Notes: generated by a model from the sequence alone, not told the origin. 64,000 nucleotides of DNA from Olivibacter sitiensis DSM 17696 (GCF_000427965.1 NZ_ATZA01000003.1:140698-204697), one strand, 5' to 3'. Shown: positions 27,704 to 37,441, counted from the stretch's first letter. Numbers and translations are program-made.

Positions 27704-29146
27704 TCAAAATTGAAAATAAATAAATTCTTCCTGCTCCTGAGGCATAAATAAGGCCATCAACAACAACAAAATAAGATAAAAGCCCCACCTTAAGGAATTG
27801 GGCCACCCCATTCCTATCTTTTCTAGGATATGGCGATCGTACCTGCCAAACCACTCGATAGTCAGCATAAAGAAAATAAGAAAAGCCAAGGGAAGAGAGA
27901 AATAGCTTGGCCATTGAACGTGTAACCTGGTAAAAATGCCGTGGAAGTAAAGGCCCGTTTTATATAGATTCTCATTCCTAAACAGGATGGAGAGAACAGA
28001 TGCTGCCGTCAGATTGAGACCTATGGCTACCAGGTTTCCGATGGACGGAATAAAGTTCTTCCTCTCCGATCTGGCCATTATTTTTTTTGCGCTGCCCCTA
28101 ATAAGCAAAGCTAAGATTACGAAACATGCAGCGATCAATCCCACGAAGATATAAGTCCACCGAGCGCCATGCCAAAAACCGCTTATCAAAAAAATAAGGA
28201 ACACGAAAAAATATTTCCTTGCCGTACTAGAATTCGCTTTGATAGCGGGCTTATAAATATAGTACTTAAACCAAGTGGACAACGATATATGCCACCGGCC
28301 TACAAATTCGGCCAAATCCTTGGCAAAAAAAGGCGTGGCAAAATTCTTCATCAGTTCAATCCCCAACATTCTGGCCGTGCCCAATGCCATGTCGGAATAG
28401 CCGGAGAAGTCCGTATAGACTTGAAAAGTGAATAAAAAAGCGCCATAAATCAGCGTCATGCCCGATTGCTGTTCGGGCATGTCAAAAATACGGTTTACCA
28501 AGGGAGCACAGTTATCGGCAATGATTACTTTCTTAAATAATCCCCAGAGGAACTGCCGCATGCCATCCACCACCTTATGGTAGTTAAACGCATGCGTTGA
28601 GGTAATTTGGGGCAACAAATGCGGCGCCCGCTCGATAGGCCCAGCCAGCAGCATAGGAAAAAAACAAACAAACAAAGCGTAATTAACAAAATCTCCCGTA
28701 GCTTTAAACTTCCCAAAGTAAACATCTAACACATAGCTGAGTCCATGGAAGGTATAGAACGAAATACCTATGGGCAAGACGATATTTAATGTATTCACAT
28801 GGACTTGGAAACCCAAAGTGGTTAGCAGATCAACGAAGCTGTCGATGAAAAAATTGACATATTTGAAGTACATCAAGAAGCCCACGTTCACACATATACT
28901 TGTCCAAAGCCACCATTTCTTCCGTACCTTTGAGGAAGCATTGGCTATCAATAAGCCAGAGACAAAATCCAAAACAGTGGAAAACAAAAGCAAAAAACAG
29001 AAGCGCCAGTCCCATTGAGCGTAAAAGTAGTAACTAGCGAACAAAAGCAAAACATTGCGGCATCGTCCATTCTCCTTAGGAATGGACCAATAGATCATAA
29101 AAATGACAAGGAAAAAAACAAGGAAGTGTATAGAATTGAACAACAT
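27704..29146 (-). CDS. MBOAT O-acyltransferase, AlgI-like (copy 2)
   Basis: A 480-residue polytopic acyltransferase, first gene of the glycan run. The motifs are YTDFSGYSDMALGTARMLGI, VGRWHISLSTWFKYYIYKPA and the catalytic SGFWHGARWTYIFVG. The C-terminus EEFIYFQF matches copy 1. Identity with copy 1 is high in the catalytic core and low elsewhere, so the pair may acylate different positions or use different acyl groups (inference). Confidence 0.91.
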   Translation of the reverse strand: MLFNSIHFLVFFLVIFMIYWSIPKENGRCRNVLLLFASYYFYAQWDWRFCFLLLFSTVLDFVSGLLIANASSKVRKKWWLWTSICVNVGFLMYFKYVNFFIDSFVDLLTTLGFQVHVNTLNIVLPIGISFYTFHGLSYVLDVYFGKFKATGDFVNYALFVCFFPMLLAGPIERAPHLLPQITSTHAFNYHKVVDGMRQFLWGLFKKVIIADNCAPLVNRIFDMPEQQSGMTLIYGAFLFTFQVYTDFSGYSDMALGTARMLGIELMKNFATPFFAKDLAEFVGRWHISLSTWFKYYIYKPAIKANSSTARKYFFVFLIFLISGFWHGARWTYIFVGLIAACFVILALLIRGSAKKIMARSERKNFIPSIGNLVAIGLNLTAASVLSILFRNENLYKTGLYFHGIFTRLHVQWPSYFSLPLAFLIFFMLTIEWFGRYDRHILEKIGMGWPNSLRWGFYLILLLLMALFMPQEQEEFIYFQF

Positions 29147-29285
29147 ATGTTGACTTTATTTTATTTATCAACGTCTTCTATGTCTGCCATTTCATAAAAA
29201 ATACTTCTATTAATAAGCTGATAATGCAAAAATTCAGTTAAAAAAAAATAGATTTAGTAAGTAACGTTGATATTTATTCGGTAAA

Positions 29286-29293
29286 CAAAGTTA
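29286..29293 (-). promoter_or_regulatory. -7 box TAACTTTG upstream of MBOAT copy 2
   Basis: On the minus strand TAACTTTG fits TAnnTTTG and lies 140 bp before the MBOAT copy 2 start, about the same distance as the box before copy 1. The -33 element is not obvious. Confidence 0.4.
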
Positions 29294-29358
29294 TATGTTT
29301 TTATTTGTTGATCCTAATACTTTTAACGCAAAAAAAGCCTCATATCCGCCGTTGAACA

Positions 29359-29549
29359 CCCTAGTTCAACAGATACAGCGACAGGCAATAAACAAGCAGG
29401 ATCAAAAAAAGCAGCGAGATGCTAGCCCGGATAATTTCTGAACGTGTCATATAGCTTTTGAGATTTTTTAAGATTAAAAACCGTAAGGTAATGCTTTTTC
29501 TGGCCAATAGGTGCCTGACATAGATGAACGGCATGTTTTGATATGCAAA
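29359..29549 (-). repeat. 191-bp direct repeat, copy B
   Basis: The second copy of the repeat at 26310-26500, in the same orientation and 213 bp before MBOAT copy 2. Together the copies flank a 3-kb segment that holds exactly MBOAT copy 2 and SGNH copy 2. Confidence 0.9.
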
Positions 29550-29628
29550 CGACGAGCCTTTTGGCTACTTGGCGAAGTGTTGCTTGCTTTAACAATTGAT
29601 TTCACGCCAAGCTCATGGAATCAAAAAC

Positions 29629-29666
29629 GGCACTGCCGGCTCCTTTCGAGAGGAGCCAGCAGTGCC
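29629..29666 (-). terminator. strong intrinsic terminator after the GH88 gene
   Basis: GGCACTGC-C-GGCTCCT pairs with AGGAGCC-A-GCAGTGCC, a 15-bp stem with one mismatch and a 6-nt loop. On the minus strand GTTTTTG follows, so it ends transcription of the utilisation locus before the glycan cluster begins. Confidence 0.85.
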
Positions 29667-29737
29667 GCCCGATACCGCAGCGCACATTATTGCGCCCCTT
29701 GCTATCGCTGGACTGAGGGACTATGATGAAAACATCT

Positions 29738-30949
29738 TTATTGCAGCATCTTTTTATACCTATTAAGCGCTTCTAAGTAATAATAATCGCCATAGTTTAT
29801 TGATGCATCTATTTCGTATCCGCCAGGATAATTGCCCGTACAGTGCAACAAAAATGAAGGCTTTGTATCCCGGCTTTGATACCGTGCGGAAGAGAGCGAT
29901 TCCAACATGTTCGATGCTGCAATCCTATATTTCTTCGCTTTCTTTTCATCGTCCTCCAACTGAGACAACTCAAGCAGTGCCGATGCTGCAATTGCCGCCG
30001 CGGACGCATCTTTTGGAGCATTAGGGATATCGGGATCGTCGAAATCCCAAAAAGGGACATGATCTTCTGGTAGTTGCTGTAGGTAGCGATCGATAATTTT
30101 CTCGGCAAACCGAAGAAATTCCTTGTCACTTGTTTCTCTGTATACCATGGTGAATCCGTAAATGGCCCAAGCCTGGCCCCTTGCCCACATCGAACTATCA
30201 TTTATACCTTGGTTGGTAACGCCCTTTATAAATTCACCGCCAATGGTATCGTATACTGCAACGTGGTAACTGGATCCATCTTGCCGGAAAGAATGGTCTT
30301 TCGTTTTCCGGGCATGGTTCAGCGCTATTTCGTAGTATTTCCTATCTCCTCCATTTTTTGAGGCCCAAAAAAGAATTTCGAGATTCATCATGTTATCTAT
30401 GATGGTATTGTGAGGCCAGCTCATTCTCTCTACCATATTGGGCCAAGATAGAATGGTGCCTACAACTGGATTATAGAGCCTTGATAGCTTTTCTGCACTT
30501 TGGAGAACTCGCTCTTTATATGCTTCATTTCCCGTCATGCGGTAAGCATTTCCATAACTGCTTAAGATTTGAAATCCTATATCGTGATCGCCTAGGGGTT
30601 CGGATTTAGTCAATGGCTCTAGGCATTCTGTATATTTGATTGCTTGTTCTTTAATGTTTTCATTGGTCGTGTTTTCATAAACGTACCAGAGTATTCCGGG
30701 CCAAAAACCACTTGTCCAATCATAAATATTGACTAAATGCCATTTAGAATCCTTGCTATCTATGCTTCTCGGCATCAAGCAGGTATCCCCTATCTGGGCT
30801 AATGTCTCATTAACCTGTTCTTCGCAATATGACAGTTGTTTCTCTACATCCAAATCATCAGTCGGTTTCGTGCCGCCGCATGCATAGAGCAAAAATCCTG
30901 ACGTCATATACGCAAGTATATGGTTCAAGCTATTTATTTTAATTTTCAT
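29738..30949 (-). CDS. GH88 unsaturated uronyl hydrolase lipoprotein
   Basis: A 403-residue alpha/alpha-barrel glycoside hydrolase of family 88. It removes the 4,5-unsaturated uronic acid that polysaccharide lyases leave at chain ends. The signal peptide ends in a lipobox with cysteine 24 (LLYACGG), so it is a lipoprotein. The two catalytic acids match HDIGFQ (D123) and the aspartate of IIDNMMN (D185); GQAWAIYGF is also conserved. It is the last gene of the sigma-FecR-SusC-SusD locus, implying a uronic-acid glycan substrate. No lyase is visible in the window. Confidence 0.88.
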   Translation of the reverse strand: MKIKINSLNHILAYMTSGFLLYACGGTKPTDDLDVEKQLSYCEEQVNETLAQIGDTCLMPRSIDSKDSKWHLVNIYDWTSGFWPGILWYVYENTTNENIKEQAIKYTECLEPLTKSEPLGDHDIGFQILSSYGNAYRMTGNEAYKERVLQSAEKLSRLYNPVVGTILSWPNMVERMSWPHNTIIDNMMNLEILFWASKNGGDRKYYEIALNHARKTKDHSFRQDGSSYHVAVYDTIGGEFIKGVTNQGINDSSMWARGQAWAIYGFTMVYRETSDKEFLRFAEKIIDRYLQQLPEDHVPFWDFDDPDIPNAPKDASAAAIAASALLELSQLEDDEKKAKKYRIAASNMLESLSSARYQSRDTKPSFLLHCTGNYPGGYEIDASINYGDYYYLEALNRYKKMLQ

Positions 30950-31031
30950 GCTTTTACTTTATCGTGTATAATTTTTTTTTATAAATCAGGTAATTGGGAT
31001 GAAGCGCATGTCGTCTTGTCCCTCGCTAAAT

Positions 31032-32543
31032 CTAATATCCCGGATTCTGGGGCAGCAGATTTGGATTTCGGTCCAACTCGTCTTGTGGAAGAGGCAGCAG
31101 TAGATTCCGATCCTGAAAATTGGGACGCGGCTCATAGGAATCTGTGCCGGTAAAGGCTTCTTTGGCAATGCCCCAGCGCACCAAATCATACCACCTCTTC
31201 CACTCAAAAGCAAGCTCTATACGTCTTTCTTCACGGACTGCCGCACGAAATTCTTGCTGCGACATCCCTGGCTGCAGATCCGCCGGAAAGCTAACAGCTG
31301 TTCCCCCATAATTTCGTGCCCTTGCACGCACGGCGTTAATATATGCATAGGCATTGGCATTTGGTGCGCCCTGTGCCTCGTTGATGGCTTCTGCCGCTAT
31401 TAGCAGCACCTCGGCATAGCGGAAAATATTATAGTTGTGATCAGACAGTGTGCCATCTTCAGTAGCATTGGACCCGGGGTACAAACACCATTTGGCAATA
31501 TGGATACGGGGCCACCGCCACCCGGTATAAGGCGTCATGACACCATTCACCGGCGTTTCTATCAGGAAACTAACTTTCTTACGGTAATCCCGATCATCGA
31601 AGCTATCATAAACGCCCGGGGAAGCAACCACGACACTCCACCCGTTCATATCCGCATCGCGGACTCCTGTAATGGGCGCCATAAAATCAACGTTCTGCGG
31701 ATAGTTGGGCCCTTGTATTCCTCCCTTGAAATCTACAGCCCACACTTGCTCCTTATGATCGCCCAGATCCGCACGCCATAAGTCTTGGTAGTCTTCCATC
31801 AGCCCATACCCATATGTCCCTGCATTGTTTATGACGCTCTCGGCCTGTTGGAGAGCCTTTTCATAATCTTTCATGGTGAGGTACAGGGAAGCCAACAGCG
31901 TCTGCGCCGTTCCCTTTGTAGGCCTACTTCTCACATTGCTGGAATAGGCATTTGGCAGGTAGCGTATTCCGTCCTCGCAGTCGGCAATGATATGATTGTA
32001 CACTTCAGCTACCGGTGTTTTCGAAATGGAAGAGATCTTACTGGGATCAGAAACAAATTCCCCAATATAAGGTATATCGCCCCATAGCTGCACCAGATGA
32101 TAATAGCACAAAGCACGCAGCATTTTTGCCTCGGCAATCAACTGGTTCTTATAATCTTCGTCCATTTCAACGTTGGGGATGCCATCTATAGCTGCATTTG
32201 CCGCCCCTATCACTTGGTAAAAATACGGCCATAAGGTAGTAACAATTCCATTGTTGCCGTCAATCTGAAAGTTATTTAGCTGTACCCGCTCAGATGCTGT
32301 GCCGATATCGCCAATATCGCACATATCACTTAGGAGCTGTAAGCCAATGAGTAATCTCCTACCGTATAGGTACTCACTGGCAATCCATGAATATCCTCCC
32401 ATCACGGCAGCTTCGGCATCAGCCTGGGTCTTGAAAAAAGATTCTGGTGCCAATATACCCACTGGGTTTTCTTCCAGATCGGTACAGGCCACTGGTGTCA
32501 ATGCCGCCAAAACGGCAAGTAAATAGTTTATAAAGCGTTTCAT
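31032..32543 (-). CDS. SusD/RagB-like nutrient-binding lipoprotein
   Basis: A 503-residue surface lipoprotein that captures glycan for its SusC partner. I chose ATG 32543, giving MKRFINYLLAVLAALTPVAC with lipobox cysteine 20. The frame is open 50 codons further up, but that part is non-signal sequence overlapping susC. The TPR-like helices include AEAKMLRALCYYHLVQLWGD, and the end RNPNLLPQNPGY is diagnostic for SusD. It starts 17 bp after the susC stop. Confidence 0.94.
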   Translation of the reverse strand: MKRFINYLLAVLAALTPVACTDLEENPVGILAPESFFKTQADAEAAVMGGYSWIASEYLYGRRLLIGLQLLSDMCDIGDIGTASERVQLNNFQIDGNNGIVTTLWPYFYQVIGAANAAIDGIPNVEMDEDYKNQLIAEAKMLRALCYYHLVQLWGDIPYIGEFVSDPSKISSISKTPVAEVYNHIIADCEDGIRYLPNAYSSNVRSRPTKGTAQTLLASLYLTMKDYEKALQQAESVINNAGTYGYGLMEDYQDLWRADLGDHKEQVWAVDFKGGIQGPNYPQNVDFMAPITGVRDADMNGWSVVVASPGVYDSFDDRDYRKKVSFLIETPVNGVMTPYTGWRWPRIHIAKWCLYPGSNATEDGTLSDHNYNIFRYAEVLLIAAEAINEAQGAPNANAYAYINAVRARARNYGGTAVSFPADLQPGMSQQEFRAAVREERRIELAFEWKRWYDLVRWGIAKEAFTGTDSYEPRPNFQDRNLLLPLPQDELDRNPNLLPQNPGY

Positions 32544-32560
32544 CTTTTTCTTTTTTTTAT

Positions 32561-35500
32561 TTAAAAACCTACACGAACGCCCAATGTCCATGATTTTACA
32601 TTGGGATAACTTCCATAGTCCAAACCCACCCTGGTATTGGAATCCAGAAAGCTCACTTCCGGATCGTAGCCCGAATAGTTGGTAATGGTCCATATGTTCT
32701 GTGCACTGATATATACCCTCAAGGTAGCCACTCCCAGTTTTCGCAAGCCGTCTTCTTGAAAATTATAGCCAATTGCCAGGTTCTTCAAACGTACATAGGA
32801 TCCGTCTTCCACAATGCGGGATGACACTTCCGATTTATGTCCTCCCGAAGCTCTAGGCACATTCGTATCGGTATTAGTGGGAGTCCACCGATTCAGCGCA
32901 TCAATGGTAGCATTGCTTTTGCCTGCCATCCAATCCAGTTCCAGCCGCGTATAGTTCATCATGTCGTTGCCTACACTTCCCTGAAAAAAAATGTTTAAGT
33001 CGAAGTTATTGAATCGAAAGTCGTTATTGAAACCAAACACGAAATCTGGATGTGGGTTGCCTATAATCTGACGATCGTCATTGTTCACCACCCCATCGGG
33101 CACATAGGTTAAGTTACCATTGGCATCCCTCCCGGTAATGTCGAGATAACGGACATCGCCGGGCTTTTTGTGGGGTTCGGCGCTGAAATTATCGTCCATT
33201 TGATAAATACCGCCGAACATCCAGCCATAAAAGGCTCCGATTACTTCACCTTCCCTCAGGATTTGCGAATCCGTAGACAGCAGGTGTCCAGGAGCGGTGG
33301 AGTACAGCAAATCGCCGCCGGCTAATTGAAGGATCTTGTTTCGGTTAAAGGAAATATTGAAGTCGGTATTCCACTTAAAGCCACGATCGAGGTTTATGGT
33401 AGACAAGGCAAATTCCCATCCCTTATTTCGCATACTCCCGATATTCTGCAATGAGGTAGTATAGCCAGAGTATTCCGGGAGTGGCACATTGTAAAGCAAA
33501 TGCATTGTTTTCTTGTAGTAATAATCTGCCGTGAGGGACAAGCGCCCACCGAAGAAGCTTACGTCTACCCCTATATCACTCTGCCGGGTACTTTCCCACG
33601 TAAGGTTGAAATTGGCCACATCCGTAGGCAATACCGCATTGACGGGATTGCCGTCGATAATCGTAAACGAAGGAGAAAACTTGGCCAGTGAACTGTAAGA
33701 TCCAATTTCCGTATTCCCGGTCTCGCCATAGCTTGTCCTTAACTTCAATAGGGATAACACATCGACATGCTGGAGGAAAGGTTCTTCCTTTATGTTCCAT
33801 GCAACGGCCCCAGAAGGGAAAAACGCCCACTTATTGTGCGCCCCGAAACGCGATGACCCGTCATATCGCCCAGTAAAGGTAAGCAGGTACCGGTCTTTGA
33901 GATTGTAGTTTAGTCGACCGTAGAACGAGGAAAGCACCCACTCCGTGAGGCTCGATGAGGCACTTTGATAGTTGGATCCGCCCGCGAGATTCCAATAGGA
34001 AAACGAGTTGGTAACGAAATTCTGATTGGCGGCTCTCCAAGCCTCACTTCTGGAGAACTGGTAAGAATACCCGCCCATCACCGTAAACCGATGCGACTCG
34101 TTTATATTCTTATCATAAGTTAGATAGTTTTCGTTGATTACCATGGTTCGTTTCTCTGCGGCGATAGAACCAATTCCCCCGTAGTTTCGCCCGAGGTTGA
34201 GTGTGGTGGGAATGTATTCGCCTGCCCTGTTGTTATTGGTTTGAATACCAAAGGTAGACCTGAATTTCAGATCGCGCCATAGGTCCAATTCTGCATAGGC
34301 ATTGCCTTGAAACAAATCGGTTATCGTGCCGCTTTCGCGCTCCCTGGCGACGGCCGCTGGGTTGTCGTGCGGATCGCCAACTTGCGAGAGCGTATACTTT
34401 CCATCTTGACCGAATATGCCTTGAACGGGCTCAAACTTCAGTGCAGCCATAATGACGCCCGTGCCAGTTGAACCGCCACTAGGTTCTTGTGTCAAAACGC
34501 CATCGCGCTTTGAACGCAGATAGAACATTTTTGTACCGAACGTGACGCGATCATTCATCCTAATATCCAGGTTGGACATGCCGGATATACGATTAAACCT
34601 TGAATTCGTTATTATTCCTTTATTGTCGAAATAATCGACAGAGGTATAAAACTTAATTCCATCTGTGCCGCCGCTGGCGGAAAGCTGACTGCTTCCCAGT
34701 CCGCCCGTCCTGAAGATCGCATCTTGCCAATCTGTACCTACGCCATATTGCTCCGGATTGGGATAAGGTACAATGGACGATCCATCGTTTTGATAGATCT
34801 CGTTGATGTACTGGGCAAATTGCTGTCCATTAAGTAGCTCTAATTTCTTGCCCACTTCCTGCATGGAATAAGATGTGTTAAAGCCAACTTGAGTTTTGCC
34901 TGCTTTGCCACTTTTTGTGGTAATCAACACAACGCCGTTGGCCCCTCGAGAGCCGTAGATTGCCGTAGCGGAAGCATCTTTCAGGATTTCCATCGACTGA
35001 ATATCTTCCGGAGGAGGAGGCGCACCGCCAGCAAAACCGTCAACTACGTATAGTGGTTCGCTGCTTGCATTTATTGACGTACCTCCGCGTATGCGTATAC
35101 GTGGGGCCTGACCGGGCTCGCCGTTTACGCTCGATACCGCAACCCCCGGCGCTCTTCCTTGCAATGCCTGAACGGCTCCCGCAGCGGGGTACGCGGTAAG
35201 CTGATCGCCGGTAACCGAGGAAACCGAGCCCGTAAGGTCTCTCTTACGTTGACTTCCATATCCTACCACCACTACCTCATTCAAATCACCTATTGATGCT
35301 TTCATGGTAATGTTGATAACCAATCGGCTACCTATCGGCTGCTCTTGTGTCTCGAATCCAACATTGCTGAACACCAAGACGCCATCTCCATTTGGAATGA
35401 CTATCCGATAGCCGCCTTGTGCGTTGGTTCCAGTTCTTATATTTGTCCCTTTCTGGGTGACAGTCACCCCTTCCAACGGTGTTCCCAACTCGTCGGTAAC

Positions 35501-35923
35501 CGTTCCAGTAAGCTCTCGTTGCTGTACAGAGGCATGCGGTTGGTCTGTGTTTAAAAGATGGGGGGCCTTTTCTTTGTTTTTGATAATAATGGTCTTATCC
35601 ACCATGTACCAATAGAGGTCCCGATGAGCCAAGATTGCCGTCATCGCTTCAGCCAGCTCTACTTGGTTTACCTGCACGTTGACTCGCGTTAAGGCAATAT
35701 GCTCGCCCAAAAAGAAAAAAGAGTAGCCCTGCTGTTTCTGTATTTCTTCCATCACTTCCTGTAAAGTGCTGTTTCGTGCCGTCAATGTCAGTTTTTGGGC
35801 ATTGCTACTTGCAATAGCCTGAAATAGGAACGTTAGGGTTAAAAAAACCGTTAACTTCATAATTAGGATAAACCGGTATGTAAAGGGATACGATTCCCTG
35901 TTCACACATTGTGCAAAACTCAT
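32561..35923 (-). CDS. SusC/RagA-family TonB-dependent transducer with STN domain
   Basis: A 1120-residue outer-membrane porin. After the signal segment (MKLTVFLTLTFLFQAIASSN) comes an STN domain (about 45-115) that signals to the FecR anti-sigma factor. A carboxypeptidase-like domain (GTVTDELGTPLEGVTVTQKG), a TonB-box-like DLNEVVVVGYGSQ, a plug (MEILKDASATAIYGSRGANG) and a 22-strand-type barrel follow. An internal ATG (35860) begins directly at the signal peptide. I keep the longer start because similar N-terminal extensions occur in the family. It pairs with the SusD gene behind it. Confidence 0.94.
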   Translation of the reverse strand: MSFAQCVNRESYPFTYRFILIMKLTVFLTLTFLFQAIASSNAQKLTLTARNSTLQEVMEEIQKQQGYSFFFLGEHIALTRVNVQVNQVELAEAMTAILAHRDLYWYMVDKTIIIKNKEKAPHLLNTDQPHASVQQRELTGTVTDELGTPLEGVTVTQKGTNIRTGTNAQGGYRIVIPNGDGVLVFSNVGFETQEQPIGSRLVINITMKASIGDLNEVVVVGYGSQRKRDLTGSVSSVTGDQLTAYPAAGAVQALQGRAPGVAVSSVNGEPGQAPRIRIRGGTSINASSEPLYVVDGFAGGAPPPPEDIQSMEILKDASATAIYGSRGANGVVLITTKSGKAGKTQVGFNTSYSMQEVGKKLELLNGQQFAQYINEIYQNDGSSIVPYPNPEQYGVGTDWQDAIFRTGGLGSSQLSASGGTDGIKFYTSVDYFDNKGIITNSRFNRISGMSNLDIRMNDRVTFGTKMFYLRSKRDGVLTQEPSGGSTGTGVIMAALKFEPVQGIFGQDGKYTLSQVGDPHDNPAAVARERESGTITDLFQGNAYAELDLWRDLKFRSTFGIQTNNNRAGEYIPTTLNLGRNYGGIGSIAAEKRTMVINENYLTYDKNINESHRFTVMGGYSYQFSRSEAWRAANQNFVTNSFSYWNLAGGSNYQSASSSLTEWVLSSFYGRLNYNLKDRYLLTFTGRYDGSSRFGAHNKWAFFPSGAVAWNIKEEPFLQHVDVLSLLKLRTSYGETGNTEIGSYSSLAKFSPSFTIIDGNPVNAVLPTDVANFNLTWESTRQSDIGVDVSFFGGRLSLTADYYYKKTMHLLYNVPLPEYSGYTTSLQNIGSMRNKGWEFALSTINLDRGFKWNTDFNISFNRNKILQLAGGDLLYSTAPGHLLSTDSQILREGEVIGAFYGWMFGGIYQMDDNFSAEPHKKPGDVRYLDITGRDANGNLTYVPDGVVNNDDRQIIGNPHPDFVFGFNNDFRFNNFDLNIFFQGSVGNDMMNYTRLELDWMAGKSNATIDALNRWTPTNTDTNVPRASGGHKSEVSSRIVEDGSYVRLKNLAIGYNFQEDGLRKLGVATLRVYISAQNIWTITNYSGYDPEVSFLDSNTRVGLDYGSYPNVKSWTLGVRVGF

Positions 35924-35962
35924 ATATTTGTCCTGTTTGGATGGTTAAAAATTGGTTAAATG

Positions 35963-35982
35963 CCAGCGTAGCTATACGCTGG
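35963..35982 (-). promoter_or_regulatory. leader hairpin upstream of susC
   Basis: CCAGCGTA and TACGCTGG form a perfect 8-bp stem with a 4-base loop, 40 bp before the susC start. In the mRNA it is followed by ATTTAACCAATTTTTAACC, so it could act as an attenuator or stabilise the transcript. Confidence 0.5.
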
Positions 35983-36001
35983 GGCTTTCCAGACATTTAT
36001 T

Positions 36002-36028
36002 CCGGATGGTGCTCGCTACACCATCCGG
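36002..36028 (-). promoter_or_regulatory. second leader hairpin between fecR and susC
   Basis: CCGGATGGTG pairs perfectly with CACCATCCGG around a 7-nt loop. No T-tract follows in the direction of susC transcription, so it is more likely an RNA-stability or processing structure than a terminator. Confidence 0.55.
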
Positions 36029-36156
36029 TTTTATCTGCTTATCGTTATTCTTATTTCCTGTTTTTCCGTTACCCTGCTCTTGCTTTCATAATTTTTTGAT
36101 TTTTAATTGGCTTATTAATTGGAATTTTTGGTTTATAATTATTCTTTGCTAGGCAA

Positions 36157-37344
36157 CTATTCTTTCCCCACGATCAAGGTGATGGCATCTCCTGACGATA
36201 CGACATCAAATTCAAACCCGGCAGTCTGCAGGATATTCAACAGTGATCCTAAGGACTTATTTCGTTCGACCTTGCCAAAGAACTGGACAATAGGTACCTT
36301 TCGCCGATAGACTACGTTGATATCGTACCATCTCCCCAATTGTTCAAAGGCCTCCTGTGGAGAATGTCCGTTGAAATAGAAAAAACCCTCTTTCCATGCG
36401 GTATACTGCGAGGTATTTACCTGTTTTACGCTAATAGCCTCCCCTTGGTAGGTAGCTTGATCGCCAGGATTGAGCAACGCGGAATCCTTATCTGCCGAGA
36501 CCTTTACTCGTCCAGCAACCAGTGTGGTTCTTGTTTCTCCTTCATCGGCATATGCGGAAATGTTGAATTGGGTACCGAGAACCTCGACTTGCTGTCCTCG
36601 ACTGATAACCTTAAAAGGCCGGCGCTCCCCTTTCTGCTTAACAATTTGGAAAAAGGCTTCGCCAGATAGCTCCACCACCCGATCCTTGCCTTTGAACCTG
36701 CTGGGATATTTGAGTTGCGAAGCAGCATTGAGCCATATCTTAGAACCGTCTGAAAGGGTAATCTGGTATTGTCCTCCACGGGGCGTCGTGAGGGTCAACA
36801 TTTCCAACGGGATGGAAGTCTCACGTTCGTCCAACCGCAATACTGACATAGCGCCATCTTGATAGGTGATACTGCCATCATTGATAACTATTCCGGATTG
36901 CTCCATGCTCAGGTTGATAGTGCGTCCGTCGGCAAGTGTGAGCGTAGCTCGATTGCCTCCCGGAGCGATGTCATTTGATTGCAGATCTACGGCTTTGGAT
37001 TCTAAACTTAGGTATTCTCCAAAGTGAAGCCAGGTAATGGTGGTAGCCAGAATCAATAGGATAGCCGCTGCATAGGGCAGCCAACGCGATATCGGCCAAG
37101 GTCTAGCAGATCTGGTTTCTTGCAGCACAGTATTATCCATCCGCCCCATAATACTTAACAGGCGATCGTTGTCCATGTTTTCGGGTACTGGTTGGTTAAA
37201 TTGTTCTCGAATGAGGTTTCTTAGTAAATCAGAATACTCGTCATCGCCAAAATGATCCAACAACTCATCCAGTTCCGACTTGCTGATAGAACATTCTAGG
37301 TATTTCCTGAACAATTCATTGATATATGCGTCGTTGTTGCTCAA
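36157..37344 (-). CDS. FecR-family anti-sigma factor
   Basis: A 395-residue single-pass protein. The cytoplasmic N-terminus (about 1-80) holds the ECF sigma factor. A membrane helix follows (WLPYAAAILLILATTITWLH), then the periplasmic FecR domain (VDLQSNDIAPGGNRATLTLA, LTTPRGGQYQITLSDGSKIW) and a C-terminal DUF4974 domain (FYFNGHSPQEAFEQLGRWYD). The periplasmic part senses the STN domain of the SusC protein encoded next and releases the sigma factor when substrate is bound. Confidence 0.93.
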   Translation of the reverse strand: MSNNDAYINELFRKYLECSISKSELDELLDHFGDDEYSDLLRNLIREQFNQPVPENMDNDRLLSIMGRMDNTVLQETRSARPWPISRWLPYAAAILLILATTITWLHFGEYLSLESKAVDLQSNDIAPGGNRATLTLADGRTINLSMEQSGIVINDGSITYQDGAMSVLRLDERETSIPLEMLTLTTPRGGQYQITLSDGSKIWLNAASQLKYPSRFKGKDRVVELSGEAFFQIVKQKGERRPFKVISRGQQVEVLGTQFNISAYADEGETRTTLVAGRVKVSADKDSALLNPGDQATYQGEAISVKQVNTSQYTAWKEGFFYFNGHSPQEAFEQLGRWYDINVVYRRKVPIVQFFGKVERNKSLGSLLNILQTAGFEFDVVSSGDAITLIVGKE

Positions 37345-37402
37345 AATTTCAGAAGTTTACAGGCAATACAATCCGTAGGAAAAAATTAGTGACAAGCAAA
37401 TC

Positions 37403-37428
37403 AAAAAAAATCAGAAACAACTGATTTT
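37403..37428 (-). terminator. intrinsic terminator between sigma and fecR
   Basis: On the minus strand AAAATCAG and CTGATTTT form an 8-bp stem with a 6-nt loop, followed by TTTTGATTT. It lies 14 nt past the sigma gene stop and would reduce read-through into fecR. Confidence 0.65.
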
Positions 37429-37441
37429 CAAAAAGATAAAA

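Noticed and set aside
32544..32693. 50-codon N-terminal extension of SusD
   Set aside because: It overlaps susC and lacks signal-peptide character; the lipoprotein signal begins at 32543.
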